Shown here: positions 48,849 through 61,133 of the stretch, in pieces | Numbering within the stretch: position 1 is the stretch's first letter | Layout: every line of letters begins with the position of its first letter | Assembly (NCBI GenBank): GCA_021770345.1 | Contig: JAETRD010000014.1 | Coordinates: 62,001-126,000, forward strand | Origin: Lachnospiraceae bacterium | Lineage (GTDB): Bacteria; Bacillota; Clostridia; Lachnospirales; Lachnospiraceae | Direction: 5' to 3' | DNA length: 64,000 bases | Made by a program: the position numbers and the translations under genes | Notes under the pieces: model-generated | Seen by the model: the letters and a program-made list of their open reading frames with translations, nothing else | What the model was told of the DNA's origin: nothing | Database searches by the model: none

Positions 48849-51316
48849 TTACCAGCGTCTCGGCAAATCCACCGTCACGCGGTCCAAATGCCAGATTTCG
48901 TCCACATACTGCTGTATTGTCCGATCCGACGAGAATTTGCCGCTGTGGGCCACATTTAAAATCGCACTGCCCGCCCATGCCGACTCGTCCTTATAGTACT
49001 CCATCACACGTTTCTGCGCCTCCATGTAGGAGTGGAAATCCTTGAGGATAAAATAGGTATCCGCATACTGCGTACACCGGGTATTTAACAGCGAATTATA
49101 CAGATCCCGGAACAGCTCCCTGTCGTTCGGCGAGAAGGTTCCGTCCACAAGCTGATTTAACACCCTGCGGACATCCGGGTCGTTGTTGTAGATTTCCATC
49201 GGCTGATAGTCCCTGTTGTGCTCGTGAGCGATTACCTCCTCGGAACTCATACCGAAGATAAATGCATTCTGCGCGCCTACCTCTTCCACGATTTCCACAT
49301 TGGCTCCGTCCATCGTGCCGAGCGTCAGAGCGCCGTTTAACATAAATTTCATATTGCCGGTCCCAGATGCCTCCTTGCTGGCCGTCGAAATCTGCTCGCT
49401 GACATCCGCAGCCGCAAAAATAAGTTCCGCATTGGAGACGCGGTAATCCTCGATAAATACCACCTTGAGCTTTCCGTTGATCGACGGGTCATTGTTCACG
49501 ACCTCCGCCACGCTGTTGATCAGCTTGATGGTCGTCTTCGCATTCTTGTAGCCCGCCGCGGCCTTCGCGCCGAAGATATAGGTCTTCGGATGGAAATCCA
49601 TCTCCGGATTTGCCCTGAGCTCGTTGTACAGATGCATCACATGCAGAATATTCAACAGCTGACGCTTATACTCGTGCAGACGCTTCACCTGCACGTCAAA
49701 GATGGAGTTCGGATCCACCTCAATGCCGTTGTGCTCTTTGATATATTTTGCCAGACGCACTTTATTGCGGTATTTGATTTCCATAAATTCTTTCTGTGCC
49801 CGCTTATCGTACGCGTACGGCGCCAGTCTCGAAATCTTCGCCAGATCGGTGATCCAGTCCTTCCCGATACGCTCGCTGATCCACTCCGCCAGAAGCGGAT
49901 TGCCGTGCAGCAGGAAACGCCGCTGCGTGATACCGTTCGTCTTGTTGTTGAACTTCTCCGGGAACATCTCATAAAAATCATGCAGCTGTTCGTTTTTTAA
50001 GATTTCCGTGTGCAGCCGCGCCACACCGTTTACCGAATAGCCGGCGACAATCGCGAGATTTGCCATGCGCACCTGCCCGTCGTAGAGAATCGCCATCTTT
50101 GCCACCTTGTTCTCATCGCCCGGATATGCCTCGCGGACTTTGATCAGGAAACGCCGGTGAATTTCTTCCACAATCTGATAGATACGCGGCAGCAGCCTCT
50201 GGAAAATTTCAATCGGCCATTTCTCGAGCGCCTCGGCCATAATCGTATGGTTCGTGTAAGCACAGGTCCGCGTGGTGATATCCCATGCCTCCTCCCATCC
50301 GAGCCGCTCCTCGTCGAGAAGGATGCGCATCAGCTCCGCCACGGCCACGGTCGGATGCGTGTCGTTCATCTGGAAGGTGACCTTCTCCGGCAGTCTGCGG
50401 ATATCCCCGTTCTGTCTCTTATAGCGCTCGAGCGCTCTCTGCACGCTCGCAGAGACAAAGAAATACTGCTGCTTTAAGCGCAGCTCCTTGCCCAGCACAT
50501 GATTGTCGTTCGGGTAGAGCACTTCGACAAGGTTTCGCGCAAGGTTCTGCTGCTCCACCGCCTTCATATAATCGCCTTTGTCAAAGGAGTCAAGCTCAAA
50601 ACGCTCCTTCGCCTCCGCATCCCAGATGATCAGCGTGTTTACCATGTTGTTTCCGTAGCCGACGATCGGCATATCATAGGGAACCGCGATGATGGACTGA
50701 TAGCCGTCCTGCACAAACCGGGTCCTTCCGTCAAGATCGGATTCCTCCCTCACATACCCGCCGAATTTCACCTCATACCGGTATTCGGGCCTGCGCATCT
50801 CAAACGGGTAGCCGTCTTTGAGCCAGGGATCCGGCGTCTCCACCTGGAAGCCGCCGTCTATCTTCTGCCGGAACATGCCGTAGCGGTAGCGGATGCCGCA
50901 GCCGTAAACACCGTATCCGAGTGTGGAAAGCGAATCGAGGAAGCATGCGGCCAGTCGTCCGAGTCCGCCGTTTCCGAGCGCCGGATCCGGCTCCTGGTCC
51001 TCAAGCTCATTTAAGTTCAGTCCGATTTCTCTGAGCGCATCCTGCACGTCTTTGTAGTACTGCAGGTTGATCAGATTGTTGCCGAGCGCCCGGCCCACGA
51101 GAAATTCCATGGACATATAGTAGACAATCTTCGGCTTGCGGCTGTCAAACGTCCGCTGGGTCGCCAGCCATCTGTCATTGATATCCTCCTTGACCGCGTA
51201 AGACACCGCCTGAAAAATCTCCTGCTGGCTCGCCTCCTCAAGCGTCTTGCGGTACATGTTTTTTAAGCTGTCCCGTACATTCTGAATAAAGCTTCTCTTA
51301 TCGAAGAACTGTGTTC

Positions 51317-51320
<4 letters not shown>
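48849..51320 (-). CDS. glgP: Glycogen/alpha-glucan phosphorylase
   Basis: An 823-residue GT35 enzyme releasing glucose 1-phosphate from alpha-1,4-glucans. Conserved blocks include LGNGGLGRLAACFLDS, FQMNDTHPTVAVAELMRIL, FDVQVKRLHEYKRQLLN and the pyridoxal-phosphate lysine region EASGTGNMKFMLNG. Full length. The ATG at 51320 overlaps the ileS stop (ATGA) and follows GGAGG, an odd coupling between tRNA charging and glycogen use. Confidence 0.95.
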
Positions 51321-54520
<3,200 letters not shown>

Positions 54521-54545
54521 CGTCTGACCTCCATGTTTTGAATTG

Positions 54546-54574
54546 AAAATAAAGTGTGCGCCTGACGCACACTT
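54546..54574 (-). terminator. Hairpin with T-rich tail just before ileS
   Basis: Minus strand AAGTGTGCG-TCAGG-CGCACACTT (54574-54566, 54560-54552) followed by TATTTT. A second possible attenuator after the T-box terminator, only 31 bases from the start codon. Confidence 0.6.
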
Positions 54575-54639
54575 ACGCGCCCGAGCGGGCTGCCTGCAGC
54601 TTCTTTCCATACCGCGAGGTGCGCATAAAACTTTTTTAC

Positions 54640-54668
54640 AGGAAGCCCGGCAGGGCTTTCCTGTAAAA
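54640..54668 (-). other. Second hairpin between T-box and ileS
   Basis: ACAGGAA-GCCC and GGGC-TTCCTGT pair around a short loop on the minus strand, directly after the T-box terminator T run. It could block or replace the terminator. Confidence 0.6.
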
Positions 54669-54990
54669 AAAGACCCTCATCCTGTAAATAGGACGAGGGT
54701 CTTCGCATCGTTATACCACCTAAATACAATGTACGCGACTTCTGCCGGATATCCGCCGGCAAAATCGGATACTTCGTTCCCAGTAACGCGGGAAAGACGT
54801 CAGCCTCTACTCTGCCATGTGCGCTGCCTTTTGTATGCCGTGCGGCACAACCATTTCGGACTGCGGCTTGGAAGTGATCTTCATTCTCCCGCTACTCGTA
54901 CCGGCTTCCACCCCGTGCCCTGGCACCTCCGGCTCTCTGTGACTTTCGCTGAAAAACTACTGTCTTCGTCATCGCCTTTGCTCGTAAACT
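54664..54990 (-). ncRNA. T-box riboswitch (isoleucine) controlling ileS
   Basis: The leader has the standard parts: an AGTA-type motif near the start, stem I with GAAGATCACTTCC containing the ATC (Ile) specifier near 54880, and near 54715 the T-box AGGTGGTATAACGATG ahead of a terminator GACCCTCGTCC/GGATGAGGGTC with a run of T (54671-54664). Uncharged tRNA-Ile would stabilise the antiterminator and let ileS be transcribed. Confidence 0.88.
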
Positions 54991-55037
54991 AGTGGATAGT
55001 ATAGCGCGGCAGTCACGGATTTGTCAAGCCTCTTTTG

Positions 55038-57596
55038 TCAGGATTCTTCCGAAGTTTTTGCGACCGCGCGTATCACGTTCGCCGCGTTAAACTGCAGATC
55101 CGCAAGCGTAATGCGGTAGCCGTCAATCTCTTTTCCGGTCTTCACCGCCTCCACAATGTCGTCCACATTCTTCTTGCAGCCCGGCATCTGGATATCATTT
55201 CCCGCATAGATACATCCCGTGGAAGCCGAAATCGGGTAAGCCGCCGGATGCCCGCCGGTGATCTGCGGCATATCCTGGGAGGTAAACCAGTCCGTCATCA
55301 CCACGCCGTCAAATCCCCACTCGTCTCTTGCAACGGCCTGCAAAAGGTCATGGCTGTTTGCCGTGTGGATGCCGTTTAACAGGTTGTAGGAGGTCATAAT
55401 GGAGAACGGCTTTGACTCTTTTACCGCAATCTCGAATCCTTTCAGGTAAATCTCACGCAGCGCCCGCTCGCTGATGTGGGAATTGGTAAAATAGCGGTTG
55501 TCCTCCTGATTGTTTGCCGCAAAATGCTTGATCGTCGTTCCCTTTCCTCGGTGTGCCTGAACGCCTTTTGTAATCGCAGCCGCCGCTTTTCCGGAGACAA
55601 GCGGGTCCTCCGAATAATACTCAAAGTTCCTTCCGCACAGAGGGTTTCGGTGGATATTTAATGCAGGGGCAAGCCACAAATCCACATGGAACTCTTCCAT
55701 CTCCGCTCCCACCATATCGCCCGCTTCCTGCAAAAGTTCCGCATTCCAGGACTGTGCAAGTGACCAGCCGATCGGGATTGCCGTGCAGTACTGATAATAG
55801 TCGTCCGTCTCCTCGTCCTTTACGGACGCGTCAAACGGCACAAAGCTGTCGCCCAAAATCGAGCCGCCCGGAAGAAGCGTCCCGTCCTTTTTCGTCTTAA
55901 AATGCGGCTGCAGGCGGAGTCCTGCCGGTCCGTCCGCAAAAATCATGTTTTTGATGCCGCGCTCCGAAAGCAGAAGCGCTGTGGTATCGCCGGCAGCTCC
56001 GGGCACTGTGGCGGAAGCATTTCCCACGACACTCCCTTCGCCTGCGCGCAGTGTCCCCACACAGAACTCTGCGAGTTCCTCTGCGCTAAGCTGGGATACC
56101 AGCTCCTCTGCGCTGCATTTTCCTGCAAGAATATCTTCCATCGTCAGTTTTTCCGTCTTGTCGGTGTGATACTCCCCGCGCTCTCCCGTGTATGTTACGG
56201 TTTGTGCTGCAATCTCCGACGCATTTAACACAATGCGGCAGTCCGGATGCGCGCCGTCCTCTTTCCGCTCCGGCGCCGTAATCTCCTCCACCGGTTTCTC
56301 ATCCGCAAACAGGTTTTTCAGCTGCCAGGTTTTTACCGTCTCGGAGAGCACCAGCTCCGCCGCAAGTTCCGTGGATGCCGAGCTGTTTCCGACCCTTATG
56401 TAATAGCTGCCGGCCTCAAGCACCCACGCCGACTGCTCCTCTGAATAAGACGCCATATCGGAAACGGCAAACGTGATTGTCAGCTGTTCGCTCTCTCCCG
56501 GCGCTAAAAGCTTTGTCTTCCCGAACGCCGCAAGTTCCTGGAACGGCTTTTTCAGGCTGCCTTCCGGCGCCGACGTATACACCTGCACCACCTCTTTGCC
56601 CGCATACGCAGTTCCCCGGTTTGCGACCGTCGCAAGCACGCGCACCGTGCCGTTTTCCACCCGCACCTCATCGGTTTTCACCTCAAATTCCGTGTAGGAT
56701 TTCCCGTAGCCGAACGGGTACAGCGGTTCTACCCCGAAGGTATCGAAATAGCGATAGCCCACATAGATGCCGTCGCTGTAATACTCGTCGTCCACATTTC
56801 CGTCATTGTGGCTGAACCCGGCCGAGGACGGATAATCCTCATACCGCTTTGCCCAGGTGTCGGTCAGCTTGCCGGACGGCGTCACCTTACCCGTCAGCAC
56901 ATCCGCGAGCACATTTCCGCCGATATTTCCAAGCTGTCCCATCAGAAGGATGCTTCCGACTCCGTCTATCGCCTTAAGCTCTGTCAGATCCATGACACCG
57001 CCGATATTGAGCACCACAATCACCTGTTCATAGGACTCGGCCAGGCGTTTGATATCCTCACGCTCCTGTGCAAAAAGCAGGTAATCGCCCTCCTCACAGA
57101 AACGGTCCGCGCCTTCTCCCGAATTTCTCGCGATCACATATACCGCCGTCCTGGTGTCGGAACCGCTTATATCCGCTTCGGTAATCTGTTCCGGTATCAC
57201 CGCTTTCATCGGATGGTCAAACATCACCGTAAATTCCTGGCGCTGTTCCTTTTTCGCCTTCTCGGTCACCCAGCTCATGTAATCCTCTTTCGCCTTCCGA
57301 ACCTTTTTTTCGTTGCGGTCAAGCCAGTCTTCCGTCGTAACCGAAAAACCTGCCTCCCGAAGTCCCTGCTCAATCGTGACTACCGTTCTGGAATTGACAT
57401 CGCCGGAACCGGTTCCTCCTTTTACGGTCTGGCGCGCTCCGATTCCGTAGAGCGCAATCTTTCCGCAGTCGGCAAGCGGCAGCGTGCCGTCGTTTTCAAG
57501 CAGTACCGCACACTCTCCGGCAAGCGTGCGCGCAAGTTCCATATGTCTTTTCTCTCTCCCGGTCACTTCCGGAGATTTCGCTGCATAATAGTTCAT
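55038..57596 (-). CDS. Permuted GH3 beta-glucosidase
   Basis: An 852-residue glycoside hydrolase with inverted domain order: the GH3 C-terminal domain comes first (ARTLAGECAVLLENDGTLPL, then QVIVVLNIGG), then a fibronectin-like part (about 330-450), and the (alpha/beta)8 domain last (FADGPAGLRLQPHF; KHFAANNQEDNRYFTN). The catalytic nucleophile is D769 in GVVMTDWF. The same order is known in Ruminococcus and Butyrivibrio enzymes. Overlaps the esterase gene by 4 bases; it lacks a signal peptide, so it is cytoplasmic. Confidence 0.9.
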   Translation of the reverse strand: MNYYAAKSPEVTGREKRHMELARTLAGECAVLLENDGTLPLADCGKIALYGIGARQTVKGGTGSGDVNSRTVVTIEQGLREAGFSVTTEDWLDRNEKKVRKAKEDYMSWVTEKAKKEQRQEFTVMFDHPMKAVIPEQITEADISGSDTRTAVYVIARNSGEGADRFCEEGDYLLFAQEREDIKRLAESYEQVIVVLNIGGVMDLTELKAIDGVGSILLMGQLGNIGGNVLADVLTGKVTPSGKLTDTWAKRYEDYPSSAGFSHNDGNVDDEYYSDGIYVGYRYFDTFGVEPLYPFGYGKSYTEFEVKTDEVRVENGTVRVLATVANRGTAYAGKEVVQVYTSAPEGSLKKPFQELAAFGKTKLLAPGESEQLTITFAVSDMASYSEEQSAWVLEAGSYYIRVGNSSASTELAAELVLSETVKTWQLKNLFADEKPVEEITAPERKEDGAHPDCRIVLNASEIAAQTVTYTGERGEYHTDKTEKLTMEDILAGKCSAEELVSQLSAEELAEFCVGTLRAGEGSVVGNASATVPGAAGDTTALLLSERGIKNMIFADGPAGLRLQPHFKTKKDGTLLPGGSILGDSFVPFDASVKDEETDDYYQYCTAIPIGWSLAQSWNAELLQEAGDMVGAEMEEFHVDLWLAPALNIHRNPLCGRNFEYYSEDPLVSGKAAAAITKGVQAHRGKGTTIKHFAANNQEDNRYFTNSHISERALREIYLKGFEIAVKESKPFSIMTSYNLLNGIHTANSHDLLQAVARDEWGFDGVVMTDWFTSQDMPQITGGHPAAYPISASTGCIYAGNDIQMPGCKKNVDDIVEAVKTGKEIDGYRITLADLQFNAANVIRAVAKTSEES

Positions 57597-58495
57597 ACGT
57601 CTTTTCTCCCTTCACAAAACGTTTTAAAGAATTCACATTCATCGTCGTTGCACTGTGCGGCCTCCGCCAGCCGGATATTGCAGTGGAACACATGTCCCAG
57701 CGGCTCTTTGCCACGGCTGTAAAACCGGTACACAAACGGCACGTCGCAGTCACTGAGCTTTTCTGCCATAAGCAGCTGATCCCCCTTTAAAAAATCTCCG
57801 CTCGCCGACATGAGAAACACGGGCGGATAATTCTCCGTCACATACGACGCTGCGGCAATCCGCTCCATCTCTCTGCTGCTTCCGCTTTCCGGCAGGAAAT
57901 CTTTCATCAGGTTCGTCGTCATATCTTTCGGGTCGTCGCTGAGCACAATCCGGTAAGAACCGCAGTTTAGCGCAATCGCCGTCGGCACAAACCCCGCAGG
58001 CGGCGCAAAGTCATATTCTTTCGCGCAGTCCGGGTTCGTGCAGATCGCCGCGTAAAGCCCGAGATTATGAGCCCCCGCCGAATCCCCGACGCCAAACACA
58101 TGCGCCGTGTCAAAACCATACGCATCCGCGTGCTCCAAAACCCAGGTAAAGACGAGGTTCGTGTCCTCGATATTCGCCGGATACTTAAATTCCGGCGCCA
58201 GGCGATAGGTGAAATTCACCACGGCAAACCCCCGCTGTGCCAGATTCATGCAATAAAACTGATAGCGCTCCTTGTCGCCGTATACCCAGCCGCCGCCGTG
58301 CACGCTGACAATCACCGGCAAACGCTCTCCCTCCCTGTCCTTCGGGCGGTAAACATCAAGCACCTGCCATGTCGTGTCCGTACCATAACAGATATCGTCA
58401 TAGCGCAGGATATCTTCCGGCGTCGTCAGTCCGGCATCACGCCTGGAATCGGCCTCTCCGAACATCTTTCTTACCATATCACTTGTAGCTGACAT
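57593..58495 (-). CDS. HSL-type alpha/beta hydrolase (esterase)
   Basis: A 300-residue hydrolase with the oxyanion motif HGGGW (66-70), nucleophile S139 in VGDSAGAH, and a C-terminal HVFHCN histidine (about 275). No signal peptide. Its coupling to GH3 suggests removal of acyl groups from plant sugar conjugates before or after hydrolysis. The start follows AGGGGG next to the operator-like repeat. Confidence 0.88.
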   Translation of the reverse strand: MSATSDMVRKMFGEADSRRDAGLTTPEDILRYDDICYGTDTTWQVLDVYRPKDREGERLPVIVSVHGGGWVYGDKERYQFYCMNLAQRGFAVVNFTYRLAPEFKYPANIEDTNLVFTWVLEHADAYGFDTAHVFGVGDSAGAHNLGLYAAICTNPDCAKEYDFAPPAGFVPTAIALNCGSYRIVLSDDPKDMTTNLMKDFLPESGSSREMERIAAASYVTENYPPVFLMSASGDFLKGDQLLMAEKLSDCDVPFVYRFYSRGKEPLGHVFHCNIRLAEAAQCNDDECEFFKTFCEGRKDV

Positions 58496-58505
58496 AAAAA
58501 TCCCC

Positions 58506-58550
58506 CTATTATAATGATGTTTCCTTTTTGTTACAGCATCATTATAATAG
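58506..58550 (-). promoter_or_regulatory. Promoter with 14-bp inverted repeat ahead of the esterase gene
   Basis: CTATTATAATGATG (58506-58519) and its exact complement (58537-58550) each contain TATAAT. The upstream copy serves as -10 (58546-58541 on the minus strand) with a poor -35 (AGAAAC), so activation is expected; the other copy overlaps the ribosome site and could bind a repressor. Confidence 0.65.
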
Positions 58551-58575
58551 AGGAAGCTTTTGTGTTTCTTTACTG

Positions 58576-58604
58576 TTTTTGACTAAAAATTAGCACTTTT
58601 TGAC
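58576..58604 (-). promoter_or_regulatory. AraC-type direct half-sites
   Basis: TTTTTGAC occurs at 58576-58583 and 58597-58604, exactly 21 bp (two turns) apart and about 42-70 bases upstream of the predicted start, the usual layout for AraC-family activators. The AraC-like gene lies next door. Confidence 0.6.
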
Positions 58605-58619
58605 CTGATAGGTATGCCG

Positions 58620-59498
58620 TCATCGCCGGGGCGCCGCATTTTTTACCGTTTTGCGATACTGCAGCGGCGTCGTGCCGAATCGCTTTTTAAATGAATTGAT
58701 CAGCCGTCTCTCATCGGAGAAACCGTTTTTGTGCGCGATCTCAAGGATCCCCGCACTGCTTTCAAGCAAATCCTCCCTGGCCCTCTGCAGCCGATACTGC
58801 GTCACATATTCCGTGAACGTCATCCCGCAGGTTTTTTTGAAATACCGGGAAAAATATGCGCGGCTGAAATAAAACTTTTTCGCCACTTCGCCCTGGGATA
58901 TCGGCTCCGTATAATGATTTTCCACATACCCGAGCACGCCCTTGATCCGCTCGATGTTCTTCAGACTGTTGATGTCATATGCCCCGGCCCTGTCGGTCAC
59001 GCCCTCCTCATACATATAGTAGAGCAGCTGCAGCACAAGCCCTTTTGCGTAGAGCAGCTCATGGGGCGCATGCCTCTCGGCGCGAGCCCACGCCGAGAGC
59101 CGCAGCATGATATCTTTCACTTCCGCCCGCGCCTGCGTTTTTTCGTTGAGAAACAGCAGGGAAGCATACTGCGGAAAATGCTCCTCGAGAAACCGGGCGT
59201 GAATTACCAGCACAACCGCTGCCAACCCTTCCGCTTCACTCTTTTCGGGGACTCCCGGCTTGATACTGTGCACGCTGTCGGAGTTTGTCACAATCAGACG
59301 TCCCGGTTCCGCCACAATGCATGTCCCGTCAATATAGTGTGTGCTGCGGCTGCCGATAATATAGGCCACCTCCAGCTCCTCATGCCAGTGGCTGTGAAGC
59401 GACTCCGCGTCCGTCAGGGAAGCCGGCACATTGAGTACCATAAACGGCTGCTCCTCCCGATATTCAAATAGCTGATGACGCGCCAAAGGCTCACTCAT
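58620..59498 (-). CDS. AraC-family regulator with cupin sensor domain
   Basis: A 292-residue activator. An N-terminal cupin (SLHSHWHEELEVAYIIGSRS, about residues 32-51) would bind a sugar ligand; two helix-turn-helix motifs fill the C-terminal 100 residues (GEVAKKFYFSRAYFSRYFKK; EIAHKNGFSDERRLINSFKK). It is upstream of the esterase and GH3 genes and probably activates them via the half-sites at 58576-58604. It overlaps the DHH gene by 8 bases. Confidence 0.88.
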   Translation of the reverse strand: MSEPLARHQLFEYREEQPFMVLNVPASLTDAESLHSHWHEELEVAYIIGSRSTHYIDGTCIVAEPGRLIVTNSDSVHSIKPGVPEKSEAEGLAAVVLVIHARFLEEHFPQYASLLFLNEKTQARAEVKDIMLRLSAWARAERHAPHELLYAKGLVLQLLYYMYEEGVTDRAGAYDINSLKNIERIKGVLGYVENHYTEPISQGEVAKKFYFSRAYFSRYFKKTCGMTFTEYVTQYRLQRAREDLLESSAGILEIAHKNGFSDERRLINSFKKRFGTTPLQYRKTVKNAAPRR

Positions 59499-60483
59499 GA
59501 CCGTCGCCCCTCTTTTCCGCGATCACTGCGATAAATCGTTCCTTTACCTGATCCACCAGAAGGCTTTCCTGATGTTCGTCGCCCTCAAACGGAATAAAAC
59601 CGCCCGCCATCGCGGCGTGCCCGCCGCCGCTGCCGACGCCAAGAAGCGCCTCGCCGATGATTTTACCCGCATCCAGCACGGAAATTTCGCTGCGCACGGA
59701 CAGCTTGATTCCCCCTTCCCGGACGGAATATACGACCGAGAAGGACACTTCTTTTAACGCCAGCATAAAATCGGACACGCTCGCAATTAACGCTTCCGGG
59801 CAGTCTTTCCCGGTGTCCGCAAAGCTGACATTGTCATATACCTCGATGCTCGAAATCGCACTCGAGTAGGCCAGCAGATCTCCAAAGCAGAGATTGCTGT
59901 GTTCAAGCATACTGATCACATCGTGATCGCACAGGTCATACATGCGGTAAATCATCTCGAGATCCAGCCTTGAGACGCTCCGCGACAGATGGTTGGTGTC
60001 AACGCGTATCCCGTACGTCAGCGCTGTCGCAACTTTCCTGTCCATCGGAATATCGTTCTCAAAAAAGTACTGTGCGATAATCGTCGCACAGGCTCCCACC
60101 CCGGGACGGATATCGGTAAACCGATACCGGTATTTCTCGTTGAGGGGATGATGGTCCACGCAGATGATTTCATCCCCGGTGATGTTGATGACATTCGAAT
60201 TTCCCTTCTGGGAATCCACGAGTATCACTTCATCATCTTCCGTCAGCATCCCCTCAAGGTCTTCCGTGTTGAAAAGCGCTATCTCTGTCAGCTCCACAAG
60301 CTTTCCCGTGCTGTAGCGGTCTATTTTTCCCTGATAGCAGATTGTCGCCGGAATCCCGCGGTAAGCGAGAAGCCGCTGCAGGCCATAGGCGCTTGCAATG
60401 GCGTCCGGGTCCGGGAAATTATGTGTCTGAATATAAACATGTTCTCTGTTAATCTGCCGTAACAATTGATCTAAGTTTGTCAT
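59491..60483 (-). CDS. DHH-family phosphoesterase (NrnA-like)
   Basis: A 330-residue phosphoesterase. Motif I is THNFPDPDAIASAYG (H21, D25, D27), motif II includes ILVDSQKGN, the DHH signature is ICVDHHPLN (about residue 110), and the DHHA1 domain ends GSGGGHAAMAGGFIP. Such enzymes degrade short oligonucleotides, cyclic dinucleotide products or pAp. A diguanylate cyclase also lies in the window, so linear pGpG breakdown is possible but unproven. Overlaps the HAD gene by 4 bases. Confidence 0.85.
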   Translation of the reverse strand: MTNLDQLLRQINREHVYIQTHNFPDPDAIASAYGLQRLLAYRGIPATICYQGKIDRYSTGKLVELTEIALFNTEDLEGMLTEDDEVILVDSQKGNSNVINITGDEIICVDHHPLNEKYRYRFTDIRPGVGACATIIAQYFFENDIPMDRKVATALTYGIRVDTNHLSRSVSRLDLEMIYRMYDLCDHDVISMLEHSNLCFGDLLAYSSAISSIEVYDNVSFADTGKDCPEALIASVSDFMLALKEVSFSVVYSVREGGIKLSVRSEISVLDAGKIIGEALLGVGSGGGHAAMAGGFIPFEGDEHQESLLVDQVKERFIAVIAEKRGDGHE

Positions 60484-61133
60484 ACGTCACCCAATTTTTT
60501 CATTGCAGCTGCGATATCCGTCTCTGCAAGTTCTGTAAATGTCCGGATCGCAGGGACGCACTCCGCCACGGCGCCGAACCCGTATGCCGCGTGGATAAAG
60601 CCCACGCCCGCCTGCATGCTCGCGTCATAATCCCCCTGGATATCCCCCACATAGACTGCGGCAGAAAGGTGATTTCGCTCCGCCAAAAGGCGGATATTCT
60701 CCCCCTTTTTCCGGCCGTTATTGCCGTAGCACTCAATGTCCGCAAAGAGGTCCCAAAGTCCGTAATAATCCAGAAACGCCTCGATGTAGCCGCTCTGGCA
60801 GTTGCTCACGATATAGAGGCCGTACGTTTCCTTTAACGCGGAAAGTGTCTCTTCCACTCCCGCATACAGCATGCCGCCGTGTCTGCGCAGATAATCGTTC
60901 TCCTCCTCACAGCACAGTGCAAGGAGTTTTTCTCTCGGCCCGTCGGCAAGCTCCCCGAAAAGCGCCTCCGCGATTTTATCCATAGTCTTTCCCATCACAC
61001 CCTTTATATCCGCCGTCGTCAGCGTCTTTGTGAGAAGACCGCTCTGCGCGATTGCCTGATTCCACGATTTTGCGACGTTTTCTGCCGAATCCCAGAGTGT
61101 CCCGTCCATGTCAAAGATGATTCCCTGCTTCAT
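60480..61133 (-). CDS. HAD-superfamily phosphatase (phosphoglycolate phosphatase-like)
   Basis: A 217-residue HAD hydrolase. Catalytic D8 and D10 are in IIFDMDGTLWD; motif II is VSNCQSG; motif III/IV include GRKKGENIRL and YVGDIQGDYDASMQAG. The helical cap lies at about 17-85. Substrate unknown; a role as a small sugar phosphate or nucleotide phosphatase is likely. It overlaps both neighbours by 4 bases. Confidence 0.85.
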   Translation of the reverse strand: MKQGIIFDMDGTLWDSAENVAKSWNQAIAQSGLLTKTLTTADIKGVMGKTMDKIAEALFGELADGPREKLLALCCEEENDYLRRHGGMLYAGVEETLSALKETYGLYIVSNCQSGYIEAFLDYYGLWDLFADIECYGNNGRKKGENIRLLAERNHLSAAVYVGDIQGDYDASMQAGVGFIHAAYGFGAVAECVPAIRTFTELAETDIAAAMKKLGDV

